Of a stretch of 64,000 nucleotides of DNA, positions 48,636-59,697 are shown one piece after another. The position numbers were made by a program, and so were the translations under genes. Position 1 is the stretch's first letter, and each line of letters starts with the position of its first letter. Source of the DNA: Aidingimonas lacisalsi (GTDB lineage: Bacteria; Pseudomonadota; Gammaproteobacteria; Pseudomonadales; Halomonadaceae). The notes below the pieces were generated by a model. The model made no database searches. It saw only the letters and a list, made by a program, of their open reading frames with translations, and was not told the DNA's origin. The stretch spans positions 62,001 through 126,000 of the forward strand of contig NZ_VRYH01000006.1 of NCBI RefSeq assembly GCF_008079445.1. The letters are read 5' to 3'.

Positions 48636-49445
48636 ATGGAAGATTCGCCCTTGGTGGTCGTTGAAGGACTGCATTTTGCCCGTGGCGGTGTGGACGTGTT
48701 CCGAGGTGTCGACCTCACGATTCCGCGTGGCAAGATTACGGCAATCATGGGACCCAGCGGAACCGGCAAGACGACACTGCTCAAGCTCATCGGGGGGCAA
48801 CTGGTTCCCGATGCCGGCCGCGTTCTGGTGGATGGCCATGATGTGCATGCGCTGTCCCGGCGTGCGCTGTTCCGTTTGCGCCGGCGTATGGGAATGCTCT
48901 TCCAGAGTGGGGCTCTGTTTTCGGATTTGAGCGTCTACGAGAACGTCGCTTTTCCCTTGCGTGTGCATACTGATCTTCCCGACTCGATGGTTCGGGATAT
49001 CGTGCTGATGAAGCTGGAGGCCGTGGGGTTGCGAGGGGCTCGTTCGTTGATGCCTTCCGAGCTGTCGGGTGGTATGGCTCGTCGCGTTGCCCTGGCCCGT
49101 GCCATGGCTCTGGATCCGGAACTGGTTCTTTATGACGAGCCCTTTGTGGGACAGGATCCGATATCCATGGGGGTACTGGTGCAGTTGATCAAGCGCATCC
49201 ATGCAGCATTGGGGCTGACGGCGGTCGTCGTGTCGCATGATATCAAGGAGACCTTGTCCATCGCCGACTATGTCTATGTGATAGCCGATGGCCTCGTCAT
49301 GGCCCATGGCACGCCGGATACGCTGGATGTCGAGGACGACCCGCGCGTTCATCAGTTCATGCATGGCGAGCCGGATGGTCCAGTGCCGTTCCATTATCCG
49401 GCGGAGACGTACTATCACGACATTCTCGATACGAGGAGCGCTTGA
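48636..49445 (+). CDS. mlaF: Phospholipid transport ATPase MlaF
   Basis: The 269-residue ATPase of the MlaFEDB complex, which moves phospholipids between the inner membrane and MlaC. It has Walker [10 protein letters not shown], the Mla-type signature [15 protein letters not shown], Walker [14 protein letters not shown] and [10 protein letters not shown]. The ATG at 48636 is chosen because GGGAGGT lies at ideal spacing and the length then equals E. coli MlaF. An upstream ATG at 48603 is in frame. The 171 bp to yrbG holds both divergent promoters. Confidence 0.95.
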   Translation: MEDSPLVVVEGLHFARGGVDVFRGVDLTIPRGKITAIMGPSGTGKTTLLKLIGGQLVPDAGRVLVDGHDVHALSRRALFRLRRRMGMLFQSGALFSDLSVYENVAFPLRVHTDLPDSMVRDIVLMKLEAVGLRGARSLMPSELSGGMARRVALARAMALDPELVLYDEPFVGQDPISMGVLVQLIKRIHAALGLTAVVVSHDIKETLSIADYVYVIADGLVMAHGTPDTLDVEDDPRVHQFMHGEPDGPVPFHYPAETYYHDILDTRSA

Positions 49446-50227
49446 TGGTACATCGCATTGAGCGGCTGGGGCGTGTCGGATGCACTAGTATGGCATCGCT
49501 TGGACGAGCAGGGCTGTTCCTGGCTCGCTCGGCGTTTGGCGTTCCTTCGCGTGAAGGGTGGTCACTCTGGCTGCAACAGGTGTATTTCGTAGGCGTGCTG
49601 TCATTGGCGATCGTGCTGGTGTCGGGTGTGTTCATCGGCATGGTGCTGGCACTACAGGGCTACACCATTCTGATCGACTTCGGGGCCGAGCAGGCATTGG
49701 GGCAGATGGTGGCCTTATCCCTATTGCGTGAGTTGGCGCCAGTCGTGACAGCACTGCTGTTTGCCGGGCGTGCGGGGTCGGCATTGACTGCCGAGATCGG
49801 ATTGATGAAGGCCACCGAGCAACTCAGCAGCATGGAAATGATCGGTGTCGATCCATTGCGTCGTATCGTTGCGCCACGCTTATGGGCCGGCTTCGTCTCT
49901 CTGCCGCTGTTGACGGTAGGGTTCAGTGTTGTCGGTATCTGGGGTGGGTATCTGGTCGGCGTGCAGTGGCTGGGGATCTTCGAGGGTTCCTACTGGAGTA
50001 ACATGCAGGCGAGTGTGGTGTTTCTCGATGATGTCGGCAATGGCATGGTCAAGAGTTTGGTCTTCGCCTGTGTCGTCACTTGGATCGCCGTTTTCCAGGG
50101 GTATGACCTGGTGCCTACCGCGGAGGGAATTTCCCGGGCGACGACACGCACCGTGGTGTATTCGTCGCTCGCTGTTCTAGGGCTGGATTTCGTGCTGACC
50201 GCGCTCATGTTTGGAGGACTTTCCTGA
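49445..50227 (+). CDS. mlaE: Phospholipid transport permease MlaE
   Basis: A 260-residue permease with the MlaE family core: [42 protein letters not shown] and [21 protein letters not shown]. It forms the membrane dimer of the MlaFEDB complex. Its ATG overlaps the mlaF stop (TGATG), so translation is coupled. Its length matches E. coli. Confidence 0.96.
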   Translation: MVHRIERLGRVGCTSMASLGRAGLFLARSAFGVPSREGWSLWLQQVYFVGVLSLAIVLVSGVFIGMVLALQGYTILIDFGAEQALGQMVALSLLRELAPVVTALLFAGRAGSALTAEIGLMKATEQLSSMEMIGVDPLRRIVAPRLWAGFVSLPLLTVGFSVVGIWGGYLVGVQWLGIFEGSYWSNMQASVVFLDDVGNGMVKSLVFACVVTWIAVFQGYDLVPTAEGISRATTRTVVYSSLAVLGLDFVLTALMFGGLS

Positions 50228-50243
50228 TGGTCGGAGACAAGGA

Positions 50244-50708
50244 ATGAAGCGCAGCAAGGTGGTGGAGCTAAGCGTTGGGCTGTTTATGCTGGCCGGTATT
50301 CTGGGACTGCTGTTTCTCGGGTTGCGCGTGAGTGGCCTGACCTTCGAGACTCCCGAAGATACGTTCACTCTCGAAGCCAACTTCGCGAATATCGGCAGTC
50401 TGAAACCTCGCTCTCGGGTCACCATGGCAGGGGTGACCGTGGGACGCGTCACCACTATCGAACTGGATACGGAGTGGTATGACGCACGTGTCGTCATGGA
50501 AATCGATGACGACCTCGAAGGGAAGTTGTCACGTGATACCACGGCCTCGATTCTGACGGCCGGCTTGCTTGGTGAGCAGTATATCGGTCTGTCCGTCGGC
50601 GGAGATCCCGAGACGTTGGCCGATGGCGATAGAATCAATGACACCCAGTCTGCCATCGTGCTGGAAGAGTTGATCCAGCAGGTTGTGTCGAATATGGCAA
50701 CAAATTGA
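50244..50708 (+). CDS. mlaD: Phospholipid transport MCE-domain protein MlaD
   Basis: A 154-residue protein with an N-terminal membrane anchor (VELSVGLFMLAGILGLLFLGL) and one MCE domain (FTLEANFANIGSLKPRSRVTMAGVTVG). MlaD hexamers form the hydrophobic tunnel of the transporter. The ATG at 50244 has GGAGACAAGGA upstream; the longer frame starts within mlaE. mlaC follows 23 bp later. Confidence 0.95.
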   Translation: MKRSKVVELSVGLFMLAGILGLLFLGLRVSGLTFETPEDTFTLEANFANIGSLKPRSRVTMAGVTVGRVTTIELDTEWYDARVVMEIDDDLEGKLSRDTTASILTAGLLGEQYIGLSVGGDPETLADGDRINDTQSAIVLEELIQQVVSNMATN

Positions 50709-50731
50709 CGTTTGTACCCGGAGGACTCGCT

Positions 50732-51394
50732 ATGCAGTTGTCGAGGTTGCTGAGAAAGAGTGCGCTGACCGTTCTGTTGATGGCTGGCATGGCCCTGTTG
50801 GCTGCGGAGGCTGTGGCTCAGCAAGCGAATAAGCCCCCGGAACAGATGATTCGGGATAGCATCGATGATTTGATGGGAAAAATCGAAGGCAGGAAAGACT
50901 ACTTCGCTGAGAATGTCGATGAACTGGAAGCTCTGGTGGACGCCAACCTGGATGATGTTGCCGATTTTCGTTACATCGGCGCCAGTGTCATGGGGCGTTA
51001 CTTCAGTAATGCCACGCCTGAACAACGCTCCCGTTTTGTCGATACGTTTCGCCAAACCATGATTGATACTTACGCCAAGGGCCTGGTCACCTTCGATTAC
51101 GATGAACTGCGTGTCCTCGATCGTCAGCGTGACTCACGGTCTGAGGAGCAAACCAGTGTCGACATGGAAGTGGTCGCCAACAATGGTGATGTATACCCGG
51201 TCAGCTACTCGTTGCGCCTGACCGATGATGGCTGGAAAGTCGTCAATGTGATCGTCAATGGGATCAATCTGGGCTTGACGTTCCGTAATCAGTTCGATCA
51301 GGCGATGCGCGAGCATGGTCGTGATTATGACGCCGTCATCGATAGCTGGTCACCGGATGTCGGTGTCGATGAGTTGGAAGATGGTCAGTCATGA
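50732..51394 (+). CDS. mlaC: Periplasmic phospholipid-binding protein MlaC
   Basis: A 220-residue periplasmic shuttle with a Sec signal peptide (LTVLLMAGMALLAAEAVAQQ region). The mature Ttg2D/MlaC fold follows, with FRYIGASVMGRYF, RFVDTFRQTMIDTYAKGL and GWKVVNVIVNGINLGLT. It carries phospholipid between the outer-membrane MlaA complex and MlaFEDB. The ATG at 50732 is preceded by CGGAGGA. It overlaps mlaB by 4 bp. Confidence 0.95.
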   Translation: MQLSRLLRKSALTVLLMAGMALLAAEAVAQQANKPPEQMIRDSIDDLMGKIEGRKDYFAENVDELEALVDANLDDVADFRYIGASVMGRYFSNATPEQRSRFVDTFRQTMIDTYAKGLVTFDYDELRVLDRQRDSRSEEQTSVDMEVVANNGDVYPVSYSLRLTDDGWKVVNVIVNGINLGLTFRNQFDQAMREHGRDYDAVIDSWSPDVGVDELEDGQS

Positions 51395-51714
51395 GACAGT
51401 TGTTCGAGGCACAGGGAGCCAGTTTGATGGCGACCGATCGATGTCTCACGGTTAGTGGTGATGTCGATTTCGACGTCGCTGCGGCCTTGGCATCAGCAGG
51501 CAGCGAGTGGTTGGCTGCCTGTGCATCAGGGGCAATGGTCGAACTCGATTTCGCAGGCGTACAGCGCGTCAGCAGTGCTGCCTTGAGCGTCATGCTCGAA
51601 TGGATGCGTCATGCTATCGCTGCGGATCTGCATGTCCAGGCAGTACACTTGTCGCCGCCGCTGCGGCGTTTGACGGAAGTGGCGAGTCTCGATGCTCTCT
51701 TGCCGGTAGCGTGA
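51391..51714 (+). CDS. mlaB: STAS-domain protein MlaB
   Basis: A 107-residue STAS-domain protein (about 13-105; ELDFAGVQRVSSAALSVMLEW), the small cytoplasmic subunit that binds and stabilises MlaF. Its start overlaps the mlaC stop as ATGA. It is the last gene of mlaFEDCB; a hairpin terminator follows 30 bp later. Confidence 0.92.
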   Translation: MRQLFEAQGASLMATDRCLTVSGDVDFDVAAALASAGSEWLAACASGAMVELDFAGVQRVSSAALSVMLEWMRHAIAADLHVQAVHLSPPLRRLTEVASLDALLPVA

Positions 51715-51743
51715 GTGCCGTTCCGGATGAGCCTGTCTTCAGT

Positions 51744-51772
51744 GCACCGCCATCGCCAACGGCGGCGCTTTT
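51744..51772 (+). terminator. Intrinsic terminator after the mla operon
   Basis: GCACCGCC (51744-51751) pairs with GGCGGCGC (51761-51768) except at one position, with a 9 nt loop. It is followed by TTTT (51769-51772). It separates mlaB from ibaG, so ibaG-murA probably has its own promoter in the 75 bp that follow. I could not assign that promoter. Confidence 0.65.
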
Positions 51773-51847
51773 CATTACCATGAATGGTCGTTTTCGATTG
51801 CTGCCACTGGGCAGCGGTCACAATGGTTCATTCAAGGAGTGCTTTCC

Positions 51848-53379
<1,532 letters not shown>

Positions 53380-53400
53380 GCGAGCAAGCGACGAGACGCT

Positions 53401-54060
53401 ATGAGCAAACAATTGATATTGGCCCTGTCCAAGGGACGTATTCTTGACGAGACGCTACCGTTGCTGGCGGATGCCGGTATCGAGCCTGCGGAAGATATCG
53501 ACAAGAGTCGTAAACTGTTGTTCGACACGAATCTGTCGAATGTCAAACTGGTCGTGATTCGTGCCACGGACGTTCCCACCTATGTGCAATTGGGGGCCGC
53601 GGACCTGGGAGTTGCCGGCAAGGACGTCTTGTTGGAGCATGGTGCAGAAGGTCTGTATGAGCCATTGGATCTCGAGATAGCCAAGTGCCGTTTGATGACG
53701 GCGGGTGTCCAGGGGATGCAACCTGCGCATGCGCGTCGACGCGTTGCCACCAAATTCGTCGACGTTGCCCGTCGGTATTATGCCGAGCAAGGCATACAGG
53801 CAGAGGTCATCAAGCTTTATGGCGCCATGGAACTGGCACCGTTGATGAATCTGGCCGATGAGATCGTCGACATCGTCGATACCGGCAATACGCTGCGCGC
53901 CAATGGCATGGAGCCGCGCGAGTTGATTGCCGACATCAGCACCCGGTTGGTTGTCAACAAGGCAGCCATGACCATGAAGCACGAGCAACTGAAGCCGTTG
54001 ATCAGTCGACTTCGCCAAGCCGTCGCCTCGCGTCATGGGGGCGAGGCCGTCTCGGCGTGA
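53401..54060 (+). CDS. hisG: ATP phosphoribosyltransferase catalytic subunit, short form
   Basis: A 219-residue HisG of the short form, catalysing the first step of histidine synthesis from ATP and PRPP. It has [16 protein letters not shown] at the N-terminus and the PRPP-binding region [17 protein letters not shown]. It lacks the C-terminal regulatory ACT-like domain of long HisG. Short forms need the paralogue HisZ for activity and feedback control; no hisZ is in this window. hisD follows 31 bp downstream. Confidence 0.95.
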   Translation: MSKQLILALSKGRILDETLPLLADAGIEPAEDIDKSRKLLFDTNLSNVKLVVIRATDVPTYVQLGAADLGVAGKDVLLEHGAEGLYEPLDLEIAKCRLMTAGVQGMQPAHARRRVATKFVDVARRYYAEQGIQAEVIKLYGAMELAPLMNLADEIVDIVDTGNTLRANGMEPRELIADISTRLVVNKAAMTMKHEQLKPLISRLRQAVASRHGGEAVSA

Positions 54061-54091
54061 TCGATCCATGAGCGGCATCCGAGAGAGCAAC

Positions 54092-55417
54092 ATGGCTGAC
54101 AATTCTGTGACTGATCTCAGCGTCAATCGGTTATCGACCACCGATGCGAATTTCGACGCTCGTCTGAATGCCCTGCTGGAGTGGGAAGGGGTGTCCGATG
54201 CTGATGTGCAGCAGCGCGTTGATGACATCATTGCGGCAGTGCGACGTCGTGGCGATGAAGCGTTGCTCGAATACACCCATCGCTTGGACCGGCTTCAGGC
54301 CGAGACCATGGACGCCCTGACATTGACCCCGGAGCAGTTGCGACGTGCATTCGAAGGGTTACCTGAGGCGCAACGTACCGCCCTGGCTGCGGCGGCTGAG
54401 CGTATCCGTGGTTACCATGAAAAGCAGAAGCCGGTCTCCTGGCAATATACCGAGGACGACGGTACGGTGCTCGGGCAGCGTGTCACGCCGCTGGATCGGG
54501 CAGGCATTTATGTGCCGGGCGGCAAGGCGGCCTATCCTTCGTCGGTCTTGATGAATGCAATTCCTGCACATGTGGCCGGTGTACGGGAAATCATCATGGT
54601 CGTACCCACACCCGATGGTGTCTTGAATGACCTGGTGCTGGCCGCTGCCCATCTAGCGGGCGTGGATCGGGTATATACACTAGGCGGAGCCCAGGCGATT
54701 GCGGCTTTGGCCTATGGTACCGAGACGGTGCCGCGTGTCGACAAGATCGTCGGTCCGGGCAATATCTATGTGGCGACGGCCAAGCGTGCGGTATTTGGTC
54801 AGGTCGGGATCGATATGATCGCCGGTCCATCCGAAATCCTGGTGGTCTCGGATGGCCAGACCGATCCGAATTGGCTGGCCATGGATCTGTTTTCGCAAGC
54901 AGAACACGACGAGGATGCGCAGGCAATTCTGGTCAGTTGGGATGACGATCATCTGGCAGCGGTGCAGGCAGCCATGGTGCGCTTGCTTCCCGAAATGGAG
55001 CGCGCGCCGATCATTCGTGAATCGCTGCAGAGTCGGGGCGCATTGATTACCTGTCGTGACAGCGATGAGGCGCTGGACCTCATCAATCGCATTGCTCCGG
55101 AACATCTGGAGCTGTCTGTGGCGGATCCGCAGGCGATGTTGCCGGGTATTCGACATGCCGGCGCAATATTCATGGGGCGTTATACTGCCGAAGCCTTGGG
55201 TGATTATTGTGCCGGGCCCAACCATGTCTTGCCCACTTCGGGGACAGCACGATTTTCCTCGCCGCTGGGCGTGTATGACTTCCAGAAGCGCTCTTCCCTC
55301 ATCCAGTGTTCGCCTGAGGGCGCTTCAGTGCTCGGTGAAACGGCGGCCGAGCTGGCGCGCGGTGAATCATTGACGGCTCACGCACGCTCGGCTGAGTATC
55401 GTATCAGGCGCTCATGA
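54092..55417 (+). CDS. hisD: Histidinol dehydrogenase
   Basis: A 441-residue Zn-dependent enzyme that oxidises histidinol to histidine in two NAD-dependent steps. It shows the [20 protein letters not shown] block, [13 protein letters not shown], the metal-site region [11 protein letters not shown], and [19 protein letters not shown]. The ATG at 54092 is used; in-frame ATGs at 54068 and further upstream are possible. In Pseudomonas hisC follows hisD, but here the next gene is the convergent protease, 18 bp away. Confidence 0.95.
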   Translation: MADNSVTDLSVNRLSTTDANFDARLNALLEWEGVSDADVQQRVDDIIAAVRRRGDEALLEYTHRLDRLQAETMDALTLTPEQLRRAFEGLPEAQRTALAAAAERIRGYHEKQKPVSWQYTEDDGTVLGQRVTPLDRAGIYVPGGKAAYPSSVLMNAIPAHVAGVREIIMVVPTPDGVLNDLVLAAAHLAGVDRVYTLGGAQAIAALAYGTETVPRVDKIVGPGNIYVATAKRAVFGQVGIDMIAGPSEILVVSDGQTDPNWLAMDLFSQAEHDEDAQAILVSWDDDHLAAVQAAMVRLLPEMERAPIIRESLQSRGALITCRDSDEALDLINRIAPEHLELSVADPQAMLPGIRHAGAIFMGRYTAEALGDYCAGPNHVLPTSGTARFSSPLGVYDFQKRSSLIQCSPEGASVLGETAAELARGESLTAHARSAEYRIRRS

Positions 55418-55435
55418 GGGCTGCTTTCACACGGT

Positions 55436-56698
55436 TCAGCGCTCGGGTTCGCGCAACTCGGGCGTTGGCCGCTCCCCGACGGTGAGTTCAACATCGAGTG
55501 TATCACCATTGCGGATCACCTTGAGCGGTAGACTGGAGCCGGGCGCCAGGGCGGCGATGTCGGCCATGGTAGCGCGAGCATCCACAATGGGACTCCCATC
55601 GACTTCGAGTAGTATGTCGCCGGGTTTCAGGCCGGCTTCGTCGGCGGGGCCGTCCGGCACTACTCCCGAGATGACGACACCCTGTAGCGTGTTCAGCCCG
55701 AAAGAGGCAGCCAGCTCCTGCGTCATTTCCTGAGCTTCAATGCCCAGCCAACCGCGGATGACCCGTCCATGGGTAACGAGCTCTTCCAGGATGTTTCGTG
55801 CCAGATTGGCGGGGATGGCGAAACCGATACCCTGCGAACCACCCGAGCGTGAAAATATCGCTGTATTGATGCCCACCATGGCACCTTCAGGGTTGATCAG
55901 GGCGCCCCCCGAGTTACCCGGATTGATGGCCGCATCGGTTTGAATGAAATCTTCGTAGGCATTGAGCCCTAGGTGGCTGCGTCCTGTCGCGCTCACGATA
56001 CCCATTGTCACGGTCTGACCGACGCCGAATGGATTACCGATCGCCAGGGCGACGTCACCGACCGCAGTTTGCGAAGAGTCGGCCATGGAGATGACCGGCA
56101 GATCGTCGAGGTCGATTCTCAGGACCGCGAGGTCGCTTTCGGGATCCGTGCCGATGACATCGGCCAAGGTTTCGCGGCCGTCACGAAGCGCCACCTGAAT
56201 CTGATCGGCGCCATTGATGACGTGGTGGTTCGTCAGGACGTAACCGTCATCACTGACGATGACGCCTGAACCAAGACTGGAGAGCATGCGCTGTCTGCTG
56301 GGCATCTCATCGCCGAAGAACTGCCGAAAGAACGGGTCCGACATCAAAGGGTGCTGATCGCGTTCGACGACACGAGATGAGTAAATGTTGACCACTGCCG
56401 GTGCGGCTCGTTCCACGGCATCGGAATAACTGGCAGGCCCCTGCTCGCGTGACAGGGGCGCGGCGTCCTGTACATCGGGGGCGGGGCGTGTCGCGTCTTC
56501 TCCGGAGGTTTCGTTGCTGGTCATCTGTGGAATGGCCGGCGGTTCGACGATCGGGAATTGATCGCTCAGGGAAGGGCTGGATTGGTTCTGTGCCTCTTCC
56601 GAAGAACGCTCCATGAGTCCAGGAAACAAGGTGAGCAGGACGATGGCCAGTAATATTCCGGACAGAACCGGCCAGAAAAGTGGTAGAAGACGGCGCAT
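55436..56698 (-). CDS. degS: DegS/AlgW-type periplasmic serine protease
   Basis: A 420-residue HtrA-family protease with an N-terminal membrane anchor (about 8-27), a trypsin-like domain with triad H159, D189 and S263 (TNHHV, SDLAVLR, GNSGG), and one PDZ domain (about 305-400). A single PDZ and a membrane anchor fit DegS/AlgW, which starts sigma-E/AlgU activation by cleaving the anti-sigma factor. It is longer than E. coli DegS because of an acidic, Pro/Ser-rich linker of about 60 residues between anchor and protease. Its place after hisGD is that of algW in Pseudomonas. Confidence 0.9.
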   Translation of the reverse strand: MRRLLPLFWPVLSGILLAIVLLTLFPGLMERSSEEAQNQSSPSLSDQFPIVEPPAIPQMTSNETSGEDATRPAPDVQDAAPLSREQGPASYSDAVERAAPAVVNIYSSRVVERDQHPLMSDPFFRQFFGDEMPSRQRMLSSLGSGVIVSDDGYVLTNHHVINGADQIQVALRDGRETLADVIGTDPESDLAVLRIDLDDLPVISMADSSQTAVGDVALAIGNPFGVGQTVTMGIVSATGRSHLGLNAYEDFIQTDAAINPGNSGGALINPEGAMVGINTAIFSRSGGSQGIGFAIPANLARNILEELVTHGRVIRGWLGIEAQEMTQELAASFGLNTLQGVVISGVVPDGPADEAGLKPGDILLEVDGSPIVDARATMADIAALAPGSSLPLKVIRNGDTLDVELTVGERPTPELREPER

Positions 56699-56798
56699 GC
56701 AAAGAATCCTTGTCGACTAGGCGGTCGCTGGCGGAGGTCGCGGTCGTTACAATGGCGAGAGTGTAACATTGCGACATTTCGCCTGTCCGGAGGTATGG

Positions 56799-57557
56799 AT
56801 GATCTCGTGTGACGAACTGATAGACGCCTGTGAGGCGCGGTTGCAGCCTGAGCGCTTCAAGGACTATACCGTCAATGGACTGCAAGTGGAGGGACGGCGA
56901 CAGGTAGGACGAGTGATGACGGGGGTGACTGCGTGTCAGGCGTTGCTCGATGAGGCAGTGGCATGGCAAGCCGATGTCCTGCTGGTTCATCATGGTTACT
57001 TCTGGAAGAACGAGCCGGTCAGCATTACCGGCATGAAACGGCGTCGCCTGGCGACGTTACTGGCCAATGACATCAATCTGCTGGCTTATCATCTGCCACT
57101 GGATGCGCATCCTGAGCTGGGCAACAATGCGCAACTCGGCTTGAAGCTGGGGCTAAGCCCTGAAGGTTGTGTGGATGGTCCGCTGGGTGAAGGACTACTG
57201 TGGGTCGGGACGCCGGCAGAGCCATGCGACGATCGCGAACTTGCGGCGCGATTGACCCGTCACCTGGGCAGAGAGCCGTTGCTGGTACACGGACATGAGG
57301 GGGCATTGACGCGGATCGCCTGGTGTACCGGCGGAGCGCAGGACATGATCACGCAGGCTGCGGAAGCGGGGGCCCAAGCCTTTGTGTCCGGGGAAATTTC
57401 TGAACGTACCACGCACATCGCGCGCGAAACGGGAATTAGCTACCTGGCCGCTGGCCACCACGCGACGGAGCGTGATGGCGTGAAGGCCCTGGGTGAGTGG
57501 TTAGCGACACGCTTCGGGCTCGAGCACCGTTTCGTCGATATCGACAACCCTGCCTGA
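56799..57557 (+). CDS. Nif3-like dinuclear metal centre protein (YbgI)
   Basis: A 252-residue Nif3/YbgI-family protein. Predicted metal ligands include the double histidine in VLLVHHGYFW, the His in YHLPLDAHPELGNN and the C-terminal GHHATERDGVKALGEW. The family forms toroidal hexamers with two metals. Roles as GTP cyclohydrolase I type 2 have been proposed, but the function is not settled. The ATG at 56799 has GGAGG upstream. It is divergent from the DegS-like gene and ends 5 bp from the convergent zapG. Confidence 0.9.
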   Translation: MISCDELIDACEARLQPERFKDYTVNGLQVEGRRQVGRVMTGVTACQALLDEAVAWQADVLLVHHGYFWKNEPVSITGMKRRRLATLLANDINLLAYHLPLDAHPELGNNAQLGLKLGLSPEGCVDGPLGEGLLWVGTPAEPCDDRELAARLTRHLGREPLLVHGHEGALTRIAWCTGGAQDMITQAAEAGAQAFVSGEISERTTHIARETGISYLAAGHHATERDGVKALGEWLATRFGLEHRFVDIDNPA

Positions 57558-57562
57558 GCGTC

Positions 57563-58033
57563 TCAATAACGAGGCGGTTGGGGCTGCTCCTTTTCCCCCG
57601 TGCTCTGCCGCAGCCCGAAATCCTCGGACAAGGTTCCATGATTGCCGTCGGCATAATCGCGGGGCGCCGCCGTTGACGGCTCATCGCTACTCCCCTGATC
57701 GATGGGGACATTGTTGAGGCGACGCCTGATTTGGCTGTCGTCACAAAAGCGCTCAGCTCCTTGAGCCAACTGTTGTTCGAGTTCCTGGGTCTGGCGTTGG
57801 ATGCTCTCAACGAGGTCAGCGGCCCGCGCAAAATGGTCGTTCAGGGAATCCTTTACCTGATTCAACTCCAGCTCGGTCTCGGCGAGCCGCTGACGAACTT
57901 TCTGGTTGCGCGCCACATTGCTGTTCAGCAAATGGTAGCCCAGAGCACCGATACCGATGCCGGCAAGACCACTGACGATTGCCAGTACCCAGTCGATATT
58001 GCTCTCGTACACGTCGTTCCCCTTAAAATTCAT
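57563..58033 (-). CDS. zapG: Cell-envelope protein ZapG/YhcB (DUF1043)
   Basis: A 156-residue protein with one N-terminal membrane segment (WVLAIVSGLAGIGIGALGY), then a coiled coil (about 40-95, RLAETELELNQVKDSLNDHF) and a disordered acidic/polar tail. This layout matches YhcB/ZapG, linked to cell division and envelope synthesis in E. coli. The ATG at 58033 is used; a longer frame reaches 58060. It converges with the Nif3 gene and is divergent from zapE, as yhcB is in relatives. Confidence 0.88.
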   Translation of the reverse strand: MNFKGNDVYESNIDWVLAIVSGLAGIGIGALGYHLLNSNVARNQKVRQRLAETELELNQVKDSLNDHFARAADLVESIQRQTQELEQQLAQGAERFCDDSQIRRRLNNVPIDQGSSDEPSTAAPRDYADGNHGTLSEDFGLRQSTGEKEQPQPPRY

Positions 58034-58213
58034 GCAACCATGCTCGCCATACCCATGCACTTGTGGTTGCCGGGCACGTTATGATGACGCTCACGGCTGC
58101 GTCGCTCGTGGCCCATTATATGGGGCAGGCCGAGACTCAGGTCAATGCACATGGCGAGACGACGTTCGGTCACATGCGCTTGGCCTTCAGGCAGCGTATA
58201 ATAGGTCGGTCTG

Positions 58214-59434
58214 ATGAATCAGTACGAGGCAAGCCATACGCTAATGTGTGCAACTCTGACGACCCGACATGAAGCTGTCGACGCCGAGAAGGGCGAAACG
58301 CCACTCGCCCGATACCGCTCGGATGTCTCACGTGACGATTTCGAGTACGACCCAGCCCAGGAAGAAGCGGTCAAGCATCTGCAGCGCCTTTACGATGACC
58401 TGTTATCCAAGCCCCATGCCCAACCCAGGTCGGTCATTGCCGGGAAAGGGCTGAAAGCGCGAATGGCGGGGCTGCTGGGGCAGAAAAAGGCGCCATCCCC
58501 TTTCGATGAGCTGCCGGAGATCATGGGGCTCTATTTTTGGGGCGGTGTCGGGCGAGGGAAGACCTATCTCGTCGATGCATTCTACGAGTCACTGCCTTTC
58601 CCCGATAAGATGCGGACGCATTTTCACCGTTTCATGCAGCGTGTGCACAATGAACTGGAGCACTACAAGGGCGAAAAGAACCCGTTGCGCCTGATAGCTG
58701 CCAAGTTCGCCAGCGAAGCGCGAGTGATATGCTTTGACGAGTTTTTCGTCAAGGACATTACCGATGCCATGATTCTGGCCAACCTTCTCGAAGCGCTTTT
58801 TGAGCAAGGCGTCGTATTGGTCGCTACCTCGAACATTCCCCCCGATGACCTGTACAAGGATGGATTGCAACGTGCCCGTTTCCTGCCGGCCATTGATTTG
58901 ATCAACCGCCACTGCCTGGTCGTGAATGTCGATTCGGGAGTCGATTACCGCCTGCGCGCCCTCGAACGAGCCGCCATCTTTCATTTTCCACTCGATGAAG
59001 CAGCAGAAGCCGAATTGGCGCGGAGTTTTCGGGAGATTGCAGGTAGTGAAGGCGAGGAATCGGCTTCCATCGAGGTCAATCGACGGGTCTTGCAAGCTCG
59101 CCGTTTGCACGATGATGTGGTGTGGTTCGAATTCCGCGAACTATGTGATGGCCCGCGTAGCCAGAACGACTACATTGAGTTGGCGCGTGAGTTTCACAGT
59201 GTGTTGTTATCGAATGTGCCGACTATGGGGCGAGGCAGCGACGATCAAGCGCGCCGGTTCATTAACATGGTCGATGAATTCTATGACCGTGGTGTCAAGT
59301 TACTGATGTCGGCGGAAGCTCCCGTCGAACGGCTCTATAGCGGGGGAGACTTGGAGTTCGAGTTCGATCGGACGCTATCCAGGCTGCTAGAGATGCAGTC
59401 GCATGAATATCTGGCGCTACCGCATAAACCTTGA
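58214..59434 (+). CDS. zapE: Cell-division ATPase ZapE
   Basis: A 406-residue AFG1-like ATPase that associates with the Z-ring in E. coli. It has Walker A GGVGRGKT, Walker B VICFDEFFV, and the ATSNIPPDDLY and GLQRARFLPAIDLI blocks. The start is uncertain: ATG 58214 lies only 11 bp after a TATAAT at 58197-58202 and has no ribosome-binding site. ATG 58244 is a shorter alternative. Family similarity begins near FEYDPAQEEAV. It is divergent from zapG. Confidence 0.93.
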   Translation: MNQYEASHTLMCATLTTRHEAVDAEKGETPLARYRSDVSRDDFEYDPAQEEAVKHLQRLYDDLLSKPHAQPRSVIAGKGLKARMAGLLGQKKAPSPFDELPEIMGLYFWGGVGRGKTYLVDAFYESLPFPDKMRTHFHRFMQRVHNELEHYKGEKNPLRLIAAKFASEARVICFDEFFVKDITDAMILANLLEALFEQGVVLVATSNIPPDDLYKDGLQRARFLPAIDLINRHCLVVNVDSGVDYRLRALERAAIFHFPLDEAAEAELARSFREIAGSEGEESASIEVNRRVLQARRLHDDVVWFEFRELCDGPRSQNDYIELAREFHSVLLSNVPTMGRGSDDQARRFINMVDEFYDRGVKLLMSAEAPVERLYSGGDLEFEFDRTLSRLLEMQSHEYLALPHKP

Positions 59435-59538
59435 CGTCGGTCCGTGAGCCATGAGCACGATACATGGCGTCTTGGGCGGTGAGCAGGTTGAATCGATGGC
59501 ACCATCAGCCTGTGCCGTCGTTCGTCGTCAATTTGCCC

Positions 59539-59567
59539 TTAACCTTTCCCTATCGGGCATGTATAAT
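59539..59567 (+). promoter_or_regulatory. Sigma-70 promoter of the rplM-rpsI operon
   Basis: TTAACC (59539-59544) is separated by 17 bp from a perfect TATAAT (59562-59567), followed by the GC-rich stretch GCGCGCTCG, as in stringent-type discriminators of ribosomal promoters. The expected start near 59574 leaves a leader of about 120 nt before rplM. Confidence 0.75.
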
Positions 59568-59658
59568 GCGCGCTCGCTCGACCGTTGCGTCGTTATCGGG
59601 GATTCCCATATGGCGCAACCAAGAAAAATAGGGATGGTCACCTAGGCAGGTCATCTGC

Positions 59659-59695
59659 TTTTGGTGGCCCAATACATTGTTTTTGGTGATCCAAT
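59659..59695 (+). repeat. Tandem 15 nt repeat over the rplM ribosome-binding site
   Basis: TTTTGGTGGCCCAAT (59659-59673) and TTTTGGTGATCCAAT (59681-59695) match at 13 of 15 positions, 22 bp apart. Each can fold a small TTGG/CCAA hairpin. The second copy contains the presumed ribosome-binding site GGTGAT just before the ATG at 59698. The arrangement could support autogenous control by L13. Confidence 0.6.
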
Positions 59696-59697
59696 TC

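Noticed and set aside
58197-58202. Perfect TATAAT just before zapE as its promoter
   Set aside because: No acceptable -35 at 16-18 bp and it is only 11 bp from the first ATG; mentioned under zapE but not called as a promoter.
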